Numbered from the stretch's first letter, positions 12,710 to 23,978 are shown. The stretch: 64,000 nucleotides of DNA from Rhexocercosporidium sp. MPI-PUGE-AT-0058 (GCA_020746875.1 JAGTJL010000001.1:3968001-4032000), one strand, 5' to 3'. The notes: generated by a model from the letters alone, not told the origin. Numbers and translations: made by a program.

Positions 12710-14480
12710 CTACGTTTTGGCCCTCGTTAGCCTTCTCTTCACGCAACGCAGCAATAGAGGAGATCCTACCCTTGAACTAGTCTCTCGCACACTGGCGGAT
12801 GCGCAGGACTTATATTCCTTGAGCCGCAACTCCTTCATTTGTCTTCCCTCCCGAGTGATAGAGGAGTCTGACAGCCCTAGCTCTGCGATCTCACTAAAAC
12901 CACCGTAGATGTGCTTATCCGAGAGCTCGACGTAGGCTTGAGTGATCTTTTGCATGTTAGCGAAATGCATCGTGACGGACTACTTTGTCGAGGATCTCCT
13001 GGAAGATAACATTAGAGACAGCACCTCAGTGAGGGGGTGGGACTCATGACGACTTACGTCAAGCTCTTTAGCTGCTTCAAGAGCATTGGCGGCTTCTACA
13101 TCATTTTCGATTTTGGGGAGATAATCGTATTCATACTGCTCGATGACCATTCTAACCATGCTGGCAGTGCTCATGAAGAACATCAGCAGTGCCTGCAGCC
13201 GGTCTTGGAGGTCAACCAAGCGACTGATGGCGCGGTTGAGGACATCCTCGATCTCGATCTGCCATGCCGATGTTTAGCATTTCTTAGGGATCACCACGGT
13301 CAAATCCTTTTACACGTACCAGTTCATCATCATCAGAGAGCAACTTCTCAATATCAATTGAGAGCTGTCGTTCCTGTAATTCAGTCTCCTGGAGCTCTCG
13401 AATTCGGATCTCGTTCATGGCCTCGGCGTTGAGGAAGTCGTGCTCTATAGCCCATGTGCCGAGTATCGTAAGTCCTGCTAGGCTGTATCCGAGAACGGGG
13501 CTGATAACCGAAAGTGCAGCGCCGAGGCCGACTGTAAACTTTAGATACTTCTTCATACGTCTGCTTCCTCTGATCCGAACTTACTGCCAACATCTTCCAA
13601 CCACTTGTCACTCTTTCTTTTGGTTTCCATGGCCTCCTTCAGCTTGCCTTCTTGGAAGTCAAACAAACAGTCCTCGTGCTTCTTCTTGCTTGGCCATCTT
13701 GTTCTCCTTCTCTTTTTTGACCTCGAGCGACTTCTCTGCAAGACTCCTCTGTGTGATGGTGTTCTCGCCTATGGTAGCATAAGAATGAAATCCAGAGCCG
13801 CTCCGGCAGGGTTTGCTCACCATGTTTCTCATCGACAGCCAGTCGGAGAAGGTCGATTTCATCACGCCATTCCTTGAACGCGTCCAAGACGGTGTTAGCT
13901 TCCATGGCAGACTTGACCGTCTTCATTTAAGATGCTTCAGGTCATTTGCGAGGTTCTTCTTATTCAGTGGGGTCTTGGGTCGCGACATCCGCATTGTGAT
14001 ATTGTCAATCTGAGCACATTCAGCTTTGCGTTCTTCCCCCTTCCGTATGATTCGCTCACCATGCCATTGGCCATGCCGATCTGATTTGAATATGTGCTGA
14101 TGGCAGCCATTCGGATTTGAGCTTCCAGGAATGTCTTTCTGCCAACCTGAAAAACGTTCAAAAGGTTCGTCGTAAGCTGCTTTGATCTAGGTGGTGTTAA
14201 ACTCGACTCTGCAGAACCTTTCTCCGCGGTTCTGGGCTTACTTGAGACCTGAATGTTCTAGGGTGACTCTTTTGGCGGCTTTCATGGACGAAACGAGCAT
14301 ACACTCCCCAAGGATTCCAATTGCTTGAGGGGCGGCGCATAAGGTATTGGACCAGTCCGAGACGATAACATCGTGGAAAGTGACTTGCGCATCTGCTATG
14401 CGTTCTGCGATGATCATCTCAGCCTCGTCCGATGCAGCATCGTGTAGAAGGCGAGGTGAGGGGTTGCCATTGGTGGCCAT
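12710..14480 (-). CDS. unrecognised helical protein with hydrophobic hairpin; frame-interrupted, possibly a pseudogene
   Basis: No family recognised. The start was chosen at the Met at 14480, which begins a helical stretch ending near 14240. Further helical blocks follow at about 14160-14070, 13926-13810 and 13750-13590. The last of these needs a frame change near 13700. A block at 13556-13300 holds a hydrophobic hairpin (two segments around a Pro-Gly turn) followed by a Glu/Gln/Leu coiled coil. More helical blocks lie at 13219-13050 and 12970-12750. One good intron is seen (GTGAGC donor near 13811, acceptor near 13764). The shifts near 13700 and near 13560 are not explained by any intron of normal size. 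The gene is convergent with the similar-looking gene at 10899-12353. Confidence 0.38.
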
Positions 14481-14889
14481 GGTATTGTTCTGGTATTGCG
14501 CTGACAAGGATATTCTCAACTCTTTGTCCGTCTTGTTTTGTCGGGCAAGTTGATTATCGCCGCACGACCAGAAATGTGAAATAAATAGACCATGACTACC
14601 TGTTATGCCGCATTCATTAGTGAAAGTATGTTTCAGTTCGAGCGGAGCCTCGTCGAACAATATGCCTACACAGGGCTCCTGCCTAGTCTTGGTAAAATGG
14701 TGTGATAGTGGCTGCAGCGTGCCGTGTACAATTACTGTGTTTGCTGCAAGGCCGCGCTGAAATCCTGACCAGGCTTTCCAGAACCGCAGTTGCATGTTAT
14801 CCCCCGCAAAAGCGAAGAGTATCTGGTGAATTGCGATAGAGGTTTAGACCAGAGATGTGGAAGAGAAATTCAGATTCGAGTATCTAATC
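14481..14889. other. gap upstream of the helical protein gene
   Basis: An open frame runs on upstream from 14480 to 14795, but its residues look non-coding and no start context favours it. The interval also holds the 3' flank of the racemase gene. Confidence 0.35.
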
Positions 14890-15687
14890 TTACAGCCATT
14901 CTTGCCCTCTGGCTTGTCGTCCAGCTTGAGAGCTTCTGAAAATACCACCCTTTGCCGTAACATGGCCTTCCCTGACCAACCCAATCAAGATCTGGACACC
15001 GACACCAACTCCATCTATGACTTGAGCGGTGGCGTCTTTGGTGCCTACAGCCTCTTCACACTTGATTTTCATCTCAGTCATCCCCGCACAGCCTAGAGCA
15101 ATACAATCCGCCCCTTTCTCCTGCACCAGTCTCTTCGCAGCCTCAGCAACCAAGCCCAGAACCTTATCTCTAGGTAATCTCTCTAGCTCTAGAACCCCTA
15201 GGTTCGTCGTCTCGCATCCAACAGAAAAGCCATCTAGTCCGTAGTACCGGATGGCGTCTTCGTGCATGACTTTGCTTCTTCCTCCAGTAGCAACGATGCC
15301 AAGTCGACCACCTAGCATCCTAGCAGAATAGAGCGCAGCTTCCATGATGCCGATGACAGGGCCGGAAAGCTCTTCCCTCAGAGCGTTAATGAGAGGATGT
15401 GCGCTGAAGCAAGCTACGAGGAACGCATCATAGTTGGATGCAATCGGTACCACGGCTCGGATTGCTGCTGCCGAAGAGAGAACACCATCCAGATGGCCTT
15501 CGATGGCTGATGGAGTTGGGTGTGGAGATGTGAAGCCTGTGACTGTGCAGTGCGGCGGGAGGGTATCTTGGAGAGATCTGAGACAGGCATCGGTCATGGA
15601 TGATGTGCCATTGGGGTTGATGAGGAGGATGTTGATTGTTTTGGTCGACGACCCGGTGACTGACGGAAGCGAGAGTGCCTTGGCCAT
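14890..15687 (-). CDS. Asp/Glu/hydantoin racemase family protein (DCG1-like)
   Basis: Predicted cofactor-independent racemase acting on hydantoins or related compounds by a two-cysteine mechanism. The single exon gives 265 residues from the Met at 15687; the open frame extends 32 residues further upstream, but that part looks like leader. The N-terminus INPNGTSSMT is the family signature. The two expected catalytic cysteines are Cys93 (VACFSAHP) and Cys200 (LGCAGM). The N-terminal and central segments match the hydantoin racemase/Dcg1 group rather than glutamate racemase. In Saccharomyces DCG1 sits inside the allantoin-catabolism DAL cluster. Here the gene is divergent from a Dal81/TamA-like regulator and near a carbamoylase-like gene, which supports a role in hydantoin, ureide or carbamoyl-amino-acid use. 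The exact substrate is unknown. Confidence 0.88.
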   Translation of the reverse strand: MAKALSLPSVTGSSTKTINILLINPNGTSSMTDACLRSLQDTLPPHCTVTGFTSPHPTPSAIEGHLDGVLSSAAAIRAVVPIASNYDAFLVACFSAHPLINALREELSGPVIGIMEAALYSARMLGGRLGIVATGGRSKVMHEDAIRYYGLDGFSVGCETTNLGVLELERLPRDKVLGLVAEAAKRLVQEKGADCIALGCAGMTEMKIKCEEAVGTKDATAQVIDGVGVGVQILIGLVREGHVTAKGGIFRSSQAGRQARGQEWL

Positions 15688-16396
15688 TTCAGGGGTTGAA
15701 AAGGGGTGTTTTGAAAGGGTCGACGAGAAAGCAAGAGAGAAATGCTTGAAACCTAATTGAAGGAAGATGGGAACAATTCTCACACGCTGGATCTGAAAAC
15801 AATAAAACTATTGTAAGACAGTCATGCCTTCTTTACCACAGTAGCACCATGCCAGCCAGCCACGCCATGGAGTGCTTTTCCTCGAACCACCAAGTAAGTT
15901 TAGAAGTGCGCATACATCCGTCCTCATCCCCACACCTTCTCATCCTCGCCCGTTTTGCCCCAGATAACGGGCAACTTTGGCCGTTGAAATGCGAGTGACA
16001 GATCCTCGAGAGTAATAGCGCCGGAATCTGGCTGGGTCTTCGTGGTTTTCACGCTGCCCCGCGCTGGGCGCGCTTTTCCTGAATCAAGCCATCTTCTATC
16101 TCGACAAACAATGGACCCTGAAGTTCGCGGCCTCGTTTGACTACCGACTGATTGCGAGGGAATGTGAGGCAGACTGGACGGCAAAGGAGAGTTGCGCGAC
16201 AGAACGACCACACTATACTATACTCTACTCTACTCTCCTCTGCACCAACCAGGGCCAGACCAGCTCCCAGAGACGGGCGTCAGCTGCAGGGGAGCAGCAC
16301 CTCGACAATTCCCTCCTGTGCTGCTGTGCTGTGCTGCGTTGTACCGAGACGGAGACGGAGACTCGCGATCCCCAACCTCACCTGTTCTCCGCCGCC
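15688..16396. promoter_or_regulatory. shared divergent promoter, racemase and regulator
   Basis: A head-to-head intergenic region of 709 bases. It ends in a pyrimidine-rich leader with CTACT repeats (about 16206-16240) and a strong start context (CCGCCATGG) for the regulator. I saw no GATAAG site here. Confidence 0.5.
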
Positions 16397-18692
16397 ATGG
16401 ACTCGCATTCACACCATTATGTCCACGCCCAACAGTCGGTCTCGCCCACCGATTTCTACAACGGCCATGCTCTGGCACTGACATCGCCTGCGCCACCAGT
16501 CCAGGCCGTGCAGCCGGGTCCTCGGTCCTACAAGTCTCGCAAGTACCGGCCCTGCGATTTCTGTCGCGCAAGACAGGTAGCTTGCAAAATCGACGAGAGC
16601 CCGCCATGTAACCTCTGCTCAGCTCACGGCCGGGAATGCACCTTTCTCGAGCGGCCAAAGAAGAAGCGGAGGCCGAATCCATCGATTGGCAATGGCGAGG
16701 CTAGTGGGATGGCAGCTTCAGGTAAGTCTACGTGGTGCGGTACGGCAGAGGCAACGCGTGAGATGGGCAGCAATAGATGGGATGAAGTACACCACTTTTG
16801 CTTCTGAAGAATGGGGCTGACATGCACTGGTGCTTTTCCAGCTCCAATCCAGCACTTCGATGTCTCGGCGACCCCGTTGAGTCCAAGCTTCATTGCGCAG
16901 TTCAACCATGAGCAATCATACAATGGACTAAATGGCCACGATGTGCTCCCTGCCCATTCCTCCCCTGACCAGTTACACCTGAGCCAGACCGATGCCTCTC
17001 CAATATTTAACATGGATCCATATCTGCTCTCTGGAGGGTTACGCATTGCGCCATTGGACTCGCAGACAAGCCGCTCTGCACGGTTCATAGGAGAAACGGG
17101 GGAGTCCAACCCATACCTGTTGAAATACTACAAGTATGACAACAACGACGAGTGTACGATATCGAAGTTGACATACCGGCGGATCAAGAGTTCCATGAAC
17201 CAAGATGGTCTGTCAAGCGAGAAGGGAGAGCCACCGGTTGTGTTCATGCTCGCGGATGACAGCCTAGCACAAAAAGGCGAACCGCGTATCGAAGACGATG
17301 TGTTGCAGAAGTCACGCATGGAAATCAACAGCATGTTCACGGAGCAAGAGGCTCTCCGGTTGATTGGTCTCTTCCTGCGATTTGTATACCCATATTTTCC
17401 TATCTTGTCCAAAAGCGAGCTTTGCCCTAATGGAGCTGTTTCCCCCTCTGTGCTACAAACATTGCCTCTCTCTCTTCTGTCGGCGATTTACGCAACATCT
17501 CTGCCATTTATGCTCTACGATGATCTACTCAGTACGACTCTGATTCACTCACCTCCACCTTCCCATCAGCTATTTCGGATAACATGGCTTTGCGTTATTC
17601 AAGAGCTTCATACACCAAGGCTAGCAACTTTGCAGGCTTGTCTTTTGCTCCTGCAAAGAGCGCCAACGAACCGCTACACGACAGACACGCCTTGGAAAAT
17701 GAGCTTGGTCGGATGGACGGTCAGTTTAGCGCATTCACTTGGCCTGCAGAAAGAATGTAGTGATTGGAACAGCATACCGACTTGGGAAATGACTTTACGA
17801 AAACGACTTTTCTACAGCGTCTTCATTATGGATAAATGGGCATCCTTAGGCGCCGGTATGCCAAGCCACATCAAAAGAGATGACTTTGATGTCCTTCCTC
17901 TCCTTGATTCGGACCTTGAGCCGCCGTCTCTCGACCCAAAATCTAATACTATCCCTGGTTTCTTAGAACCAGAGGCAGACAGCAACCATTTTCGACTTCT
18001 CACAGAATTGACCATCATACTTAGCGACATTATGGATTCTTACTACACCATTCGAGCAACGCAGAGGACTTCGAAGAATTTCAATCTTTCTTTGGATCTT
18101 GCTCGCTCGCTACGCAAAGGCTTAACGGAATGGAAAGACTCCTTACCACCTACACTCTCTATGAGACAGGCTGGTCACGTGGATAGTCGGATAAGTGGGA
18201 ATCCGTCGCTCTCTTTGGCGTATATTGTTGCCACGATGACCCTCTTCCGGGCTCTGCTACGGCCGTTGGAGAATCTGTCTAGTGCAGAAGAGCAGGATCG
18301 TAGTATAGTAGAAGGTAGACTCGCCGTAAGAGCTGGAGCGAAAGAATGTGCCAAAGAAGTCGTTGAATTTGTCGAGAATCTAGGAAGAGGCGCTTTAGAT
18401 GCGTTTTGGCATTCATGTATGCAATTCTCTTCCCGCCTCCCTATCCAAGCGGAACTAACGAGATGCAGGGTCACGAGCCAACTTTGCAATCGCCTCTTCC
18501 TTTCTCATGCAACTCCTTGTCACGTCACAGAACGACGTCGAAACGAATGAGATTAACGGCCTTGTTTCGCGCTGGAGATGGGCTATGAGGATCGGGAGCG
18601 GGAACACTGGGAATGGATTGATGAGTTTAGGGTTGTTACGATTAGACGGTCTGCTACTGGAAAATGGGACGACTCATCCGCCTGTTGGGTGA
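16397..18692 (+). CDS. Zn2Cys6 transcription factor, Dal81/TamA-like
   Basis: Fungal nuclear regulator. Three exons, 16397-16721, 16842-18416 and 18469-18692, give 707 residues. The zinc cluster is Cys53-x2-Cys-x6-Cys-x7-Cys-x2-Cys-x6-Cys81, followed by a basic stretch (RPKKKRRP). The fungal-specific regulatory domain occupies about residues 230-560. It includes the WTVSLAHSLGLQKECSDW block and a later GNPSLSLAY segment. The end of exon 2 and start of exon 3 encode FWHSWSRANFAIASSF and a C-terminal LGLLRLD, features I associate with the Dal81/UGA35/TamA group of nitrogen-source coactivators. That subfamily call is by memory of motifs. The third exon replaces an apparent read-through frame; the splice CAT|GTATGC to GCAG|GG is supported by those motifs. 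It is divergent from the racemase gene and likely regulates it. Confidence 0.85.
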
Positions 18693-19054
18693 GATTGTGG
18701 GTATGGAATTGGTGAGGAGTTAAGCGATCACGGGAGTGTCTTCAAATGGTGACATGGGAGCTCAAATACGTTGCCGCAGGCCCGGCTCTATAGGTCTATC
18801 TAGTCTGCAATTGCGATAATGTATACCCTCTCGATTTATCAAGTTCAGCCGTATTTCTCGGCTAGTGTTTGTGTTGTGAGTCCTGTATTTCTTCATTGAA
18901 CATCTCCCAAGCCAAAATTTGGTTTTGGATATTGACGCACCTGTAATGTTCTGTGGAGCGAGTAGAGAGGACTTATCCTCTTCACATCCACCCTTTCGAT
19001 CCAGTACAGCTCAGTGCATCTTGTCTATCTAAACAGTTCAATTCTACCCACCGT
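18693..19054. other. gap between convergent genes
   Basis: It contains the 3' ends of the regulator and the nitrilase-family gene. Nothing else recognised. Confidence 0.4.
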
Positions 19055-20101
19055 CTACTCCAGCAATTCAGGCTCCACAACACCCGTTTGGACTGTAATT
19101 GGACCGTACTGATCCACCCTCCTATGCCTCGCGAAATCAAAAGTCTTCTCCTTCCCCTGTCTACAATCCTCCAAATCCACCTCCGCAAAGACAACCTCAT
19201 CACCCTTCCCCTTCGCCTCCGCCAAAACATGTCCCTCCGGCGACGTGATACAACTACCCCCAATCAAATCATACTGCCCATCCTCCAACCCCGCCTTCGC
19301 AGCACTGACCGAGAAACAGCTATTCATATACGAATTCCCCTGCATACACAGCTTATGATGGAACACCGCATCACTCTCCGCCTCCTCAGGCGTCATAGGC
19401 TTCCTCGTCCCCCACAGATCAGGCGCGTACCCCGCGGTGTTATACCCGCACAACACGACCTCCACCCCCTGCAACCCGTAACATCTCCATCCCTCAACCC
19501 ACCGCCGGTCATTACAGATCATCATCCCCAGAATCGGATCGCCCCTCCCCTTCACACCCCCCTCTACCCCATGGCTCCCCTTCCTCAGCACACCACCCAC
19601 CAGCCCCGGCGCGCGAAAAGCTTTGAAGCCTAAGTTGCCGGGCTCGAAATACCGCTTCTCGAGCTGATTCACGGCGTCTGGGTTCTCGAACGGCTCTCTC
19701 GTCCCGGGTAAGTGTACTTTCCTGTATTTCGCTACGATCTCTCCTTTGCTAGCGGAGTAGTACACGGATGTGTTGTAGCCCTTCCCATCGTCGTCGCGCT
19801 CCGCGAATCCGATACTGATATCGACGCCGAGGTCTTTCGCGAGGCTGAAGAGCGGTGCGGTGTTGGGCGATGTGAGGAGCGTGGAGGCGGAGTCGAAATA
19901 GGAATCTAGTTCTGTGGGGGAGGTGATGAGGTGGCGGGGGAAGAAGGTCGTTAGTGCTGTTTCGGGGAAGAGGACGAGTTGGGCGCCGAGGGAGGAGGCG
20001 GTTTGGAGGAGGGTGAGGAGGCGGGTGAGAGTTTCAGAGCGGGGGGTTGCGAGGTGTACAGGGCCCATTTGGGCGGCTGCCAGTTTGAGGGTGCGTGGCA
20101 T
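19055..20101 (-). CDS. carbon-nitrogen hydrolase, N-carbamoyl-D-amino-acid hydrolase-like
   Basis: Nitrilase-superfamily amidohydrolase predicted to release ammonia and CO2 from N-carbamoyl amino acids. The single exon gives 348 residues from the Met at 20101; the frame stays open 49 residues upstream, but the nitrilase fold starts at once after this Met (LKLAAAQMGP). The catalytic triad is visible: Glu47 (FPETAL), Lys128 (YRKVHLPG) and Cys196 (MMICNDRRW). The C-terminal TFDFARHRR block and the NDRRW form of the nucleophile motif point to the carbamoylase branch rather than plain nitrilases. It is convergent with the Dal81-like regulator and close to the racemase. Together these would convert hydantoin-derived carbamoyl amino acids to amino acids. 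Confidence 0.88.
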   Translation of the reverse strand: MPRTLKLAAAQMGPVHLATPRSETLTRLLTLLQTASSLGAQLVLFPETALTTFFPRHLITSPTELDSYFDSASTLLTSPNTAPLFSLAKDLGVDISIGFAERDDDGKGYNTSVYYSASKGEIVAKYRKVHLPGTREPFENPDAVNQLEKRYFEPGNLGFKAFRAPGLVGGVLRKGSHGVEGGVKGRGDPILGMMICNDRRWVEGWRCYGLQGVEVVLCGYNTAGYAPDLWGTRKPMTPEEAESDAVFHHKLCMQGNSYMNSCFSVSAAKAGLEDGQYDLIGGSCITSPEGHVLAEAKGKGDEVVFAEVDLEDCRQGKEKTFDFARHRRVDQYGPITVQTGVVEPELLE

Positions 20102-21285
20102 TGTAGGTGGTTGATTATGGCTCGTTGGGAGGTAAATCACAGTGGAGCTTGAAAGTGTCGAGATAAGTGAGGGGGTGAGGGTGTGAAGGTGTGTAAAGAA
20201 ACAAGAAGTCGTGTAACTCACACTCACCCAGAAGAATGAAGAATACAAGAGACGGGTATCAAGGGCTTAAAACAAACACAAGAGAGTGGGATATTCGTAA
20301 ACCTATCCAATCCTCTCCGGATTTCAGAAGGCCAAAGATAGTGAGGTCCCACGAATCTCAGCCTCGTTCATCCCCCGCCGTCTGTCCCGTCCTCAATCTA
20401 ACAAGCACAGGCCGGCCAAGCCAAGCCAGGTCGCGACCCAGAATCTGGTCAAGTGGCTCTGGATCTCGATTTGGAGGCGTCGGGCCCTGATTGTCGTTGG
20501 CTATGATAGATAGAAGTTGCCCTTGGTGAACGCCGGCAGGTAGGTCATAGGTCATATCCCATTGTTGAAAGACAGAAGCTGAGCTGCAGATGCAGTTGTT
20601 GCTGAAAGAGGAGGAGAGGAGTGCTAAGCGAGCGAGGGCAACAACAAGTGCTTATCGGGGTGCAGTAGCGGCCAGATAGGCGGGGCGATCCGATGGCCCC
20701 TTTGCTTGCCCGACGGCCAACGTGGTGCAGGAGCCGAGATTTGGGGACTGGCGATGACCTGGTTGGTGGGAGGGGGGCCGGCCGAGGATCGGCTGGGCTG
20801 AGCCAGTATGAATGATGAACTGTGGATTGTGGAAGGTTGGTGAGACTAGAGATACCGATGGATGGGATAGGCTAGCCTTGGTCAAGGAGAAGACTAGGAG
20901 AGCTGGAATCTGTCACTAGTGCGATGTGAGGAAGATGGGGGAAGTGCCGACTTTCTGTCGAGGCTCTGCTGGTTCTCATTTCTTCTGGTTATGGTTGTTA
21001 CTTTTGAGGTTGTGTTGATTGTTACTTGAAAGAGAGGATTACACGATGGGATTTGATTCCATTGTTACGAATGGCATTATTGTGAGTTGATGTGTCTTTT
21101 TCTGGAGATTTTAATTTGATTACATATATGCATGGCTCTGCTTTTGTTCTGCTTTGGTGTTGCCTCTCAAGCGAGGATAGTCACCTGTTGTTCTTTCCAC
21201 CAACGTCTACGTCGAGGTAGCTACGTAATTCGTTCTTACTTAAGCGTGCTCGATACTATTCGAGTCTTTTAGTAATGGAGAGTGC
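20102..21285. other. intergenic, promoter of the carbamoylase-like gene
   Basis: A GATAAG site at 20162-20167 lies 61 bases upstream of the start, a possible nitrogen-regulator (AreA/GATA) site that could also occur by chance. No gene seen. Confidence 0.4.
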
Positions 21286-21390
21286 GAAGTTCGTTCATTC
21301 CTACTTCAAGTCTACTTAAATATAATTCTAGATAAGTCTTTGGCCGTTACAGACGACTATAGATTGAAGACATTTAGGCAGACTCTGCAC
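21286..21390 (+). pseudogene. decayed 5S rRNA copy with its upstream flank
   Basis: From 21286 the sequence aligns with the flank of the intact 5S gene at 26.7 kb (shared GAAGTTCGTT, ACTTCAAG and AAGTCTTTGGC). From 21349 it continues into a 5S-like 5' end (ACAGACGACTATAGATTGAAG against ACATACGACCATAGACTGAAG). Homology fades after about 40 bases of the 5S part. Many differences are C-to-T or G-to-A, as in RIP-type decay, although too few for a firm call. Confidence 0.65.
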
Positions 21391-21518
21391 TTTACATGCG
21401 TCTTGGTTTTATATAGGTAGGACGTTACTACCTGATCAGAGCTACTAGCGAGTCTCACTAAAGGAAATGCATATTCTAGAATATGAGCGCAAAGTATTGT
21501 TAGGGTAAAAAATATTAT

Positions 21519-23978
21519 TTAGAGTAAAAATGAACAGCGCGAAAAATTCCAATTTAGCTCATCCTTCTGTTCTTGTATCTTATTCGCAAACTTAACAAAT
21601 TCTCCGACGTTAAGAAAGCCCCATTCTTTTGGACAACTATCTTTTGCCAAAGTGAAATTGAGCAAATCTATTTCGTCGGCTAGCCTCATCAAGGCCTCTT
21701 TCTGCTTGGGTTTTGGGCTTTGGACGTATTCATAGTAATGAAGCGCAAGTGTGTGATAGTTGTCGCTAGAGATAGAAATCTTCCAATTCTGCTTGGAATC
21801 CCCGATCGCGGAAAGGGTCTTGTTATAGTACTCAATATTCTTGTCTATCCAAGGAATCGACTGTGGATATTTTGTGATGCTCTGCTCTTTGGCCCAGTCG
21901 ATGCGTAATGCCGCCTCCTCGTGGATCTTAGCCACCGCTTGTGGAGGTTGAATGCAGCCGGTGAATTGGCCCTCTGTCTCCACCCAGCGCCAGACTCCCC
22001 TGGTCGGTTGGGACCAAGCTGTCCAAGCACATATTCCCAGGCGGACCCAGTATTCAGACTCTTTCTTAAGTATCAGGCCGCTAAAATACTCCAATTCTTT
22101 CCCTCGTCCAAGCTTAAGGATTACGATGTCAGTAAAAATAGGGCTCGTTTGGTGCCAAGTCGCCTCATCGTGCAGAGGTTCCGGGTGGTGATGCTGCTCA
22201 GGCATGAGATCTTCTGCGGAGTGAAGTCTCTCTAGACTTTCACACGTCGCTTGGCGCGCCTCGAGCAGGTCCCAAACGTCACTGCCGTCCTTTGCTCTAT
22301 TCAAGTGACCATAACACGTTCTAGCCATCTGAAAGATCTTCATTCGCTGAGTGTCCAAAGTTTTGGCTTCTTCTTTTTGGTTGGAAATGTTGAGTCTTGT
22401 CTGGCTATCCTGCTCCCGTATATCGATCTCGATGCTGTTACCATACCACCTCTTCAATTCTTGAAAGAATCCTTTCAGTCTCGCGTGGTCTCCTTCGGCT
22501 GGGCGCGAGGCGTAATCAAGGCCGACGAAAAGATTAAATGATGTGTAGGGAAACATTTTGGCCGCAGAATTGGAATGAGTGCCGTAGAAGCCAAAAAACT
22601 CTGTACCAGGCAAAATCTTGCCTGAAAAATTTACCAACGAAGTAGAATCTGTTGACATCTGTAGAGTGACCAAACTGTCCTGTTGGGCTCCATCGAATAG
22701 GACTTCTGGAGACAAAGCGTCCTCGCCCCAGTCAGAACGCTCGATTCCCCACCAGGTCCCAGTTTCAGTCTTGCCTGGTATATCTGAGTATCGGCTCAAA
22801 CAGGACCCTTCTCCTACGAATTGTGGTCGAACTAAGAGATGCAATTGGCTTTCTACAGGGTGGCTTTCTAGAAGGAACATGCCAAATTCCCTTTCGAGCT
22901 CACTGAAAGAGTGCTGGTGGGGGTCAACTCCATTCTTCGTGTTACCGAATCGACGATCAAAGACCTGTTGAATACCATAAAAGTAATCCGCTGGCTCCGT
23001 AACTGTTCGATATCGAGATGCCGCATACAGCAAAAATTTGTTGGTCCCACTGATATTCAAGATACCGCTTCTGATTACCTTTGAATAGATATTGCCGTAC
23101 TCGTTGCGAATGAATACGTATGGATGTGCCTCAGCGGTCCATTTTACTGCTTTGGCAGCATCAACTAACCGCCCCCAATCTTTCTTTGCCATTCTTATGC
23201 CTTCGCGATACAGAAACCAAGGCCTTTTGCAGGTGAACCCCTCCTGCAGCGTCCAGAGTGATTCGAACCATGGGTCACAGAGAACTCTTTCTAGTACAAT
23301 CCGTGCACGCTGGACATACCAGTCCCAGTAGAGTATGCCACAGCCGAGGTTTTCGTAGCTGTCTCTTGAAGGAGCATCTGGCCTTTTTTCCGGGACTGAG
23401 ATCCACCTATCCTGAAATTCGACCTTACTCAGCCAGAAGTAGACATCCTTTGCTCTCCGGAAGATTGCCGCTTGCCTCCCGATCTCCGATAGCTTTTCAG
23501 GACCTCCGCGTTGATCGATGCAAGCAATGTCGAGCCAGAGGTAGGGGATTTTGGGCCTATCTTCCCCCGTATTTTGCTTTCTGGAGTCATCCAGAACATC
23601 TCCCTTTCCAATCCTCGAGATGACTCGCTCAAAGTCAGCGACCGTGAAGTGTGAGGGGTCAATTCGAGGAATATTCCAAGGCACTCCTTTGATCTTGACA
23701 TGTCCCACTTTCGTCTCTCCCGTTTCTTCGAATCGCCCCCAGGTATAGGACAACGCGTTGTATTCCTCTACGAAATAATCTTCTGTAAGGGAACTATAGA
23801 CTTTCATCGTCACACTTGCTTTCTCGTGTCTGTGAGCCAATGCAAGGGACACCATGGAAGGAGTGTGAAGTAGTCTAAGAGGCCACCCGTCGTCCGGCTC
23901 TTGGCTGCTCATCGAGGACGATGACTGAATTTGTAATGCAGACATTTCTTTCACTAGAAGAAAAGGGTAAAACTGCAT
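21519..23978 (-). CDS. HET-domain protein (heterokaryon incompatibility type)
   Basis: Member of the HET family (Pfam PF06985), proteins that trigger or take part in cell death after fusion of unlike fungal individuals. The single exon gives 819 residues; a second Met (residue 12) is an equally good start. Visible HET blocks are YNALSYTWG (about 73-81), LWLDIACIDQ (about 146-155) and EIGRQAAIFRRAKDVYFWLS (about 165-184). A conserved LWTLQEGF block follows (about 242-249). The C-terminal 500 residues match nothing I can name and lack WD40 or ankyrin repeats. The gene sits with an unknown membrane-protein gene between a decayed and an intact 5S copy. Its upstream region holds a tandem repeat (24029-24290). 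Confidence 0.9.
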   Translation of the reverse strand: MQFYPFLLVKEMSALQIQSSSSMSSQEPDDGWPLRLLHTPSMVSLALAHRHEKASVTMKVYSSLTEDYFVEEYNALSYTWGRFEETGETKVGHVKIKGVPWNIPRIDPSHFTVADFERVISRIGKGDVLDDSRKQNTGEDRPKIPYLWLDIACIDQRGGPEKLSEIGRQAAIFRRAKDVYFWLSKVEFQDRWISVPEKRPDAPSRDSYENLGCGILYWDWYVQRARIVLERVLCDPWFESLWTLQEGFTCKRPWFLYREGIRMAKKDWGRLVDAAKAVKWTAEAHPYVFIRNEYGNIYSKVIRSGILNISGTNKFLLYAASRYRTVTEPADYFYGIQQVFDRRFGNTKNGVDPHQHSFSELEREFGMFLLESHPVESQLHLLVRPQFVGEGSCLSRYSDIPGKTETGTWWGIERSDWGEDALSPEVLFDGAQQDSLVTLQMSTDSTSLVNFSGKILPGTEFFGFYGTHSNSAAKMFPYTSFNLFVGLDYASRPAEGDHARLKGFFQELKRWYGNSIEIDIREQDSQTRLNISNQKEEAKTLDTQRMKIFQMARTCYGHLNRAKDGSDVWDLLEARQATCESLERLHSAEDLMPEQHHHPEPLHDEATWHQTSPIFTDIVILKLGRGKELEYFSGLILKKESEYWVRLGICAWTAWSQPTRGVWRWVETEGQFTGCIQPPQAVAKIHEEAALRIDWAKEQSITKYPQSIPWIDKNIEYYNKTLSAIGDSKQNWKISISSDNYHTLALHYYEYVQSPKPKQKEALMRLADEIDLLNFTLAKDSCPKEWGFLNVGEFVKFANKIQEQKDELNWNFSRCSFLL

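Noticed and set aside
18953..19633. 226-residue open frame on the plus strand
   Set aside because: It is the antisense shadow of the carbamoylase-like gene, whose catalytic residues are on the minus strand.
20652..20885. Open frame on the minus strand upstream of the carbamoylase-like gene
   Set aside because: No motif; its composition fits G-rich non-coding DNA.
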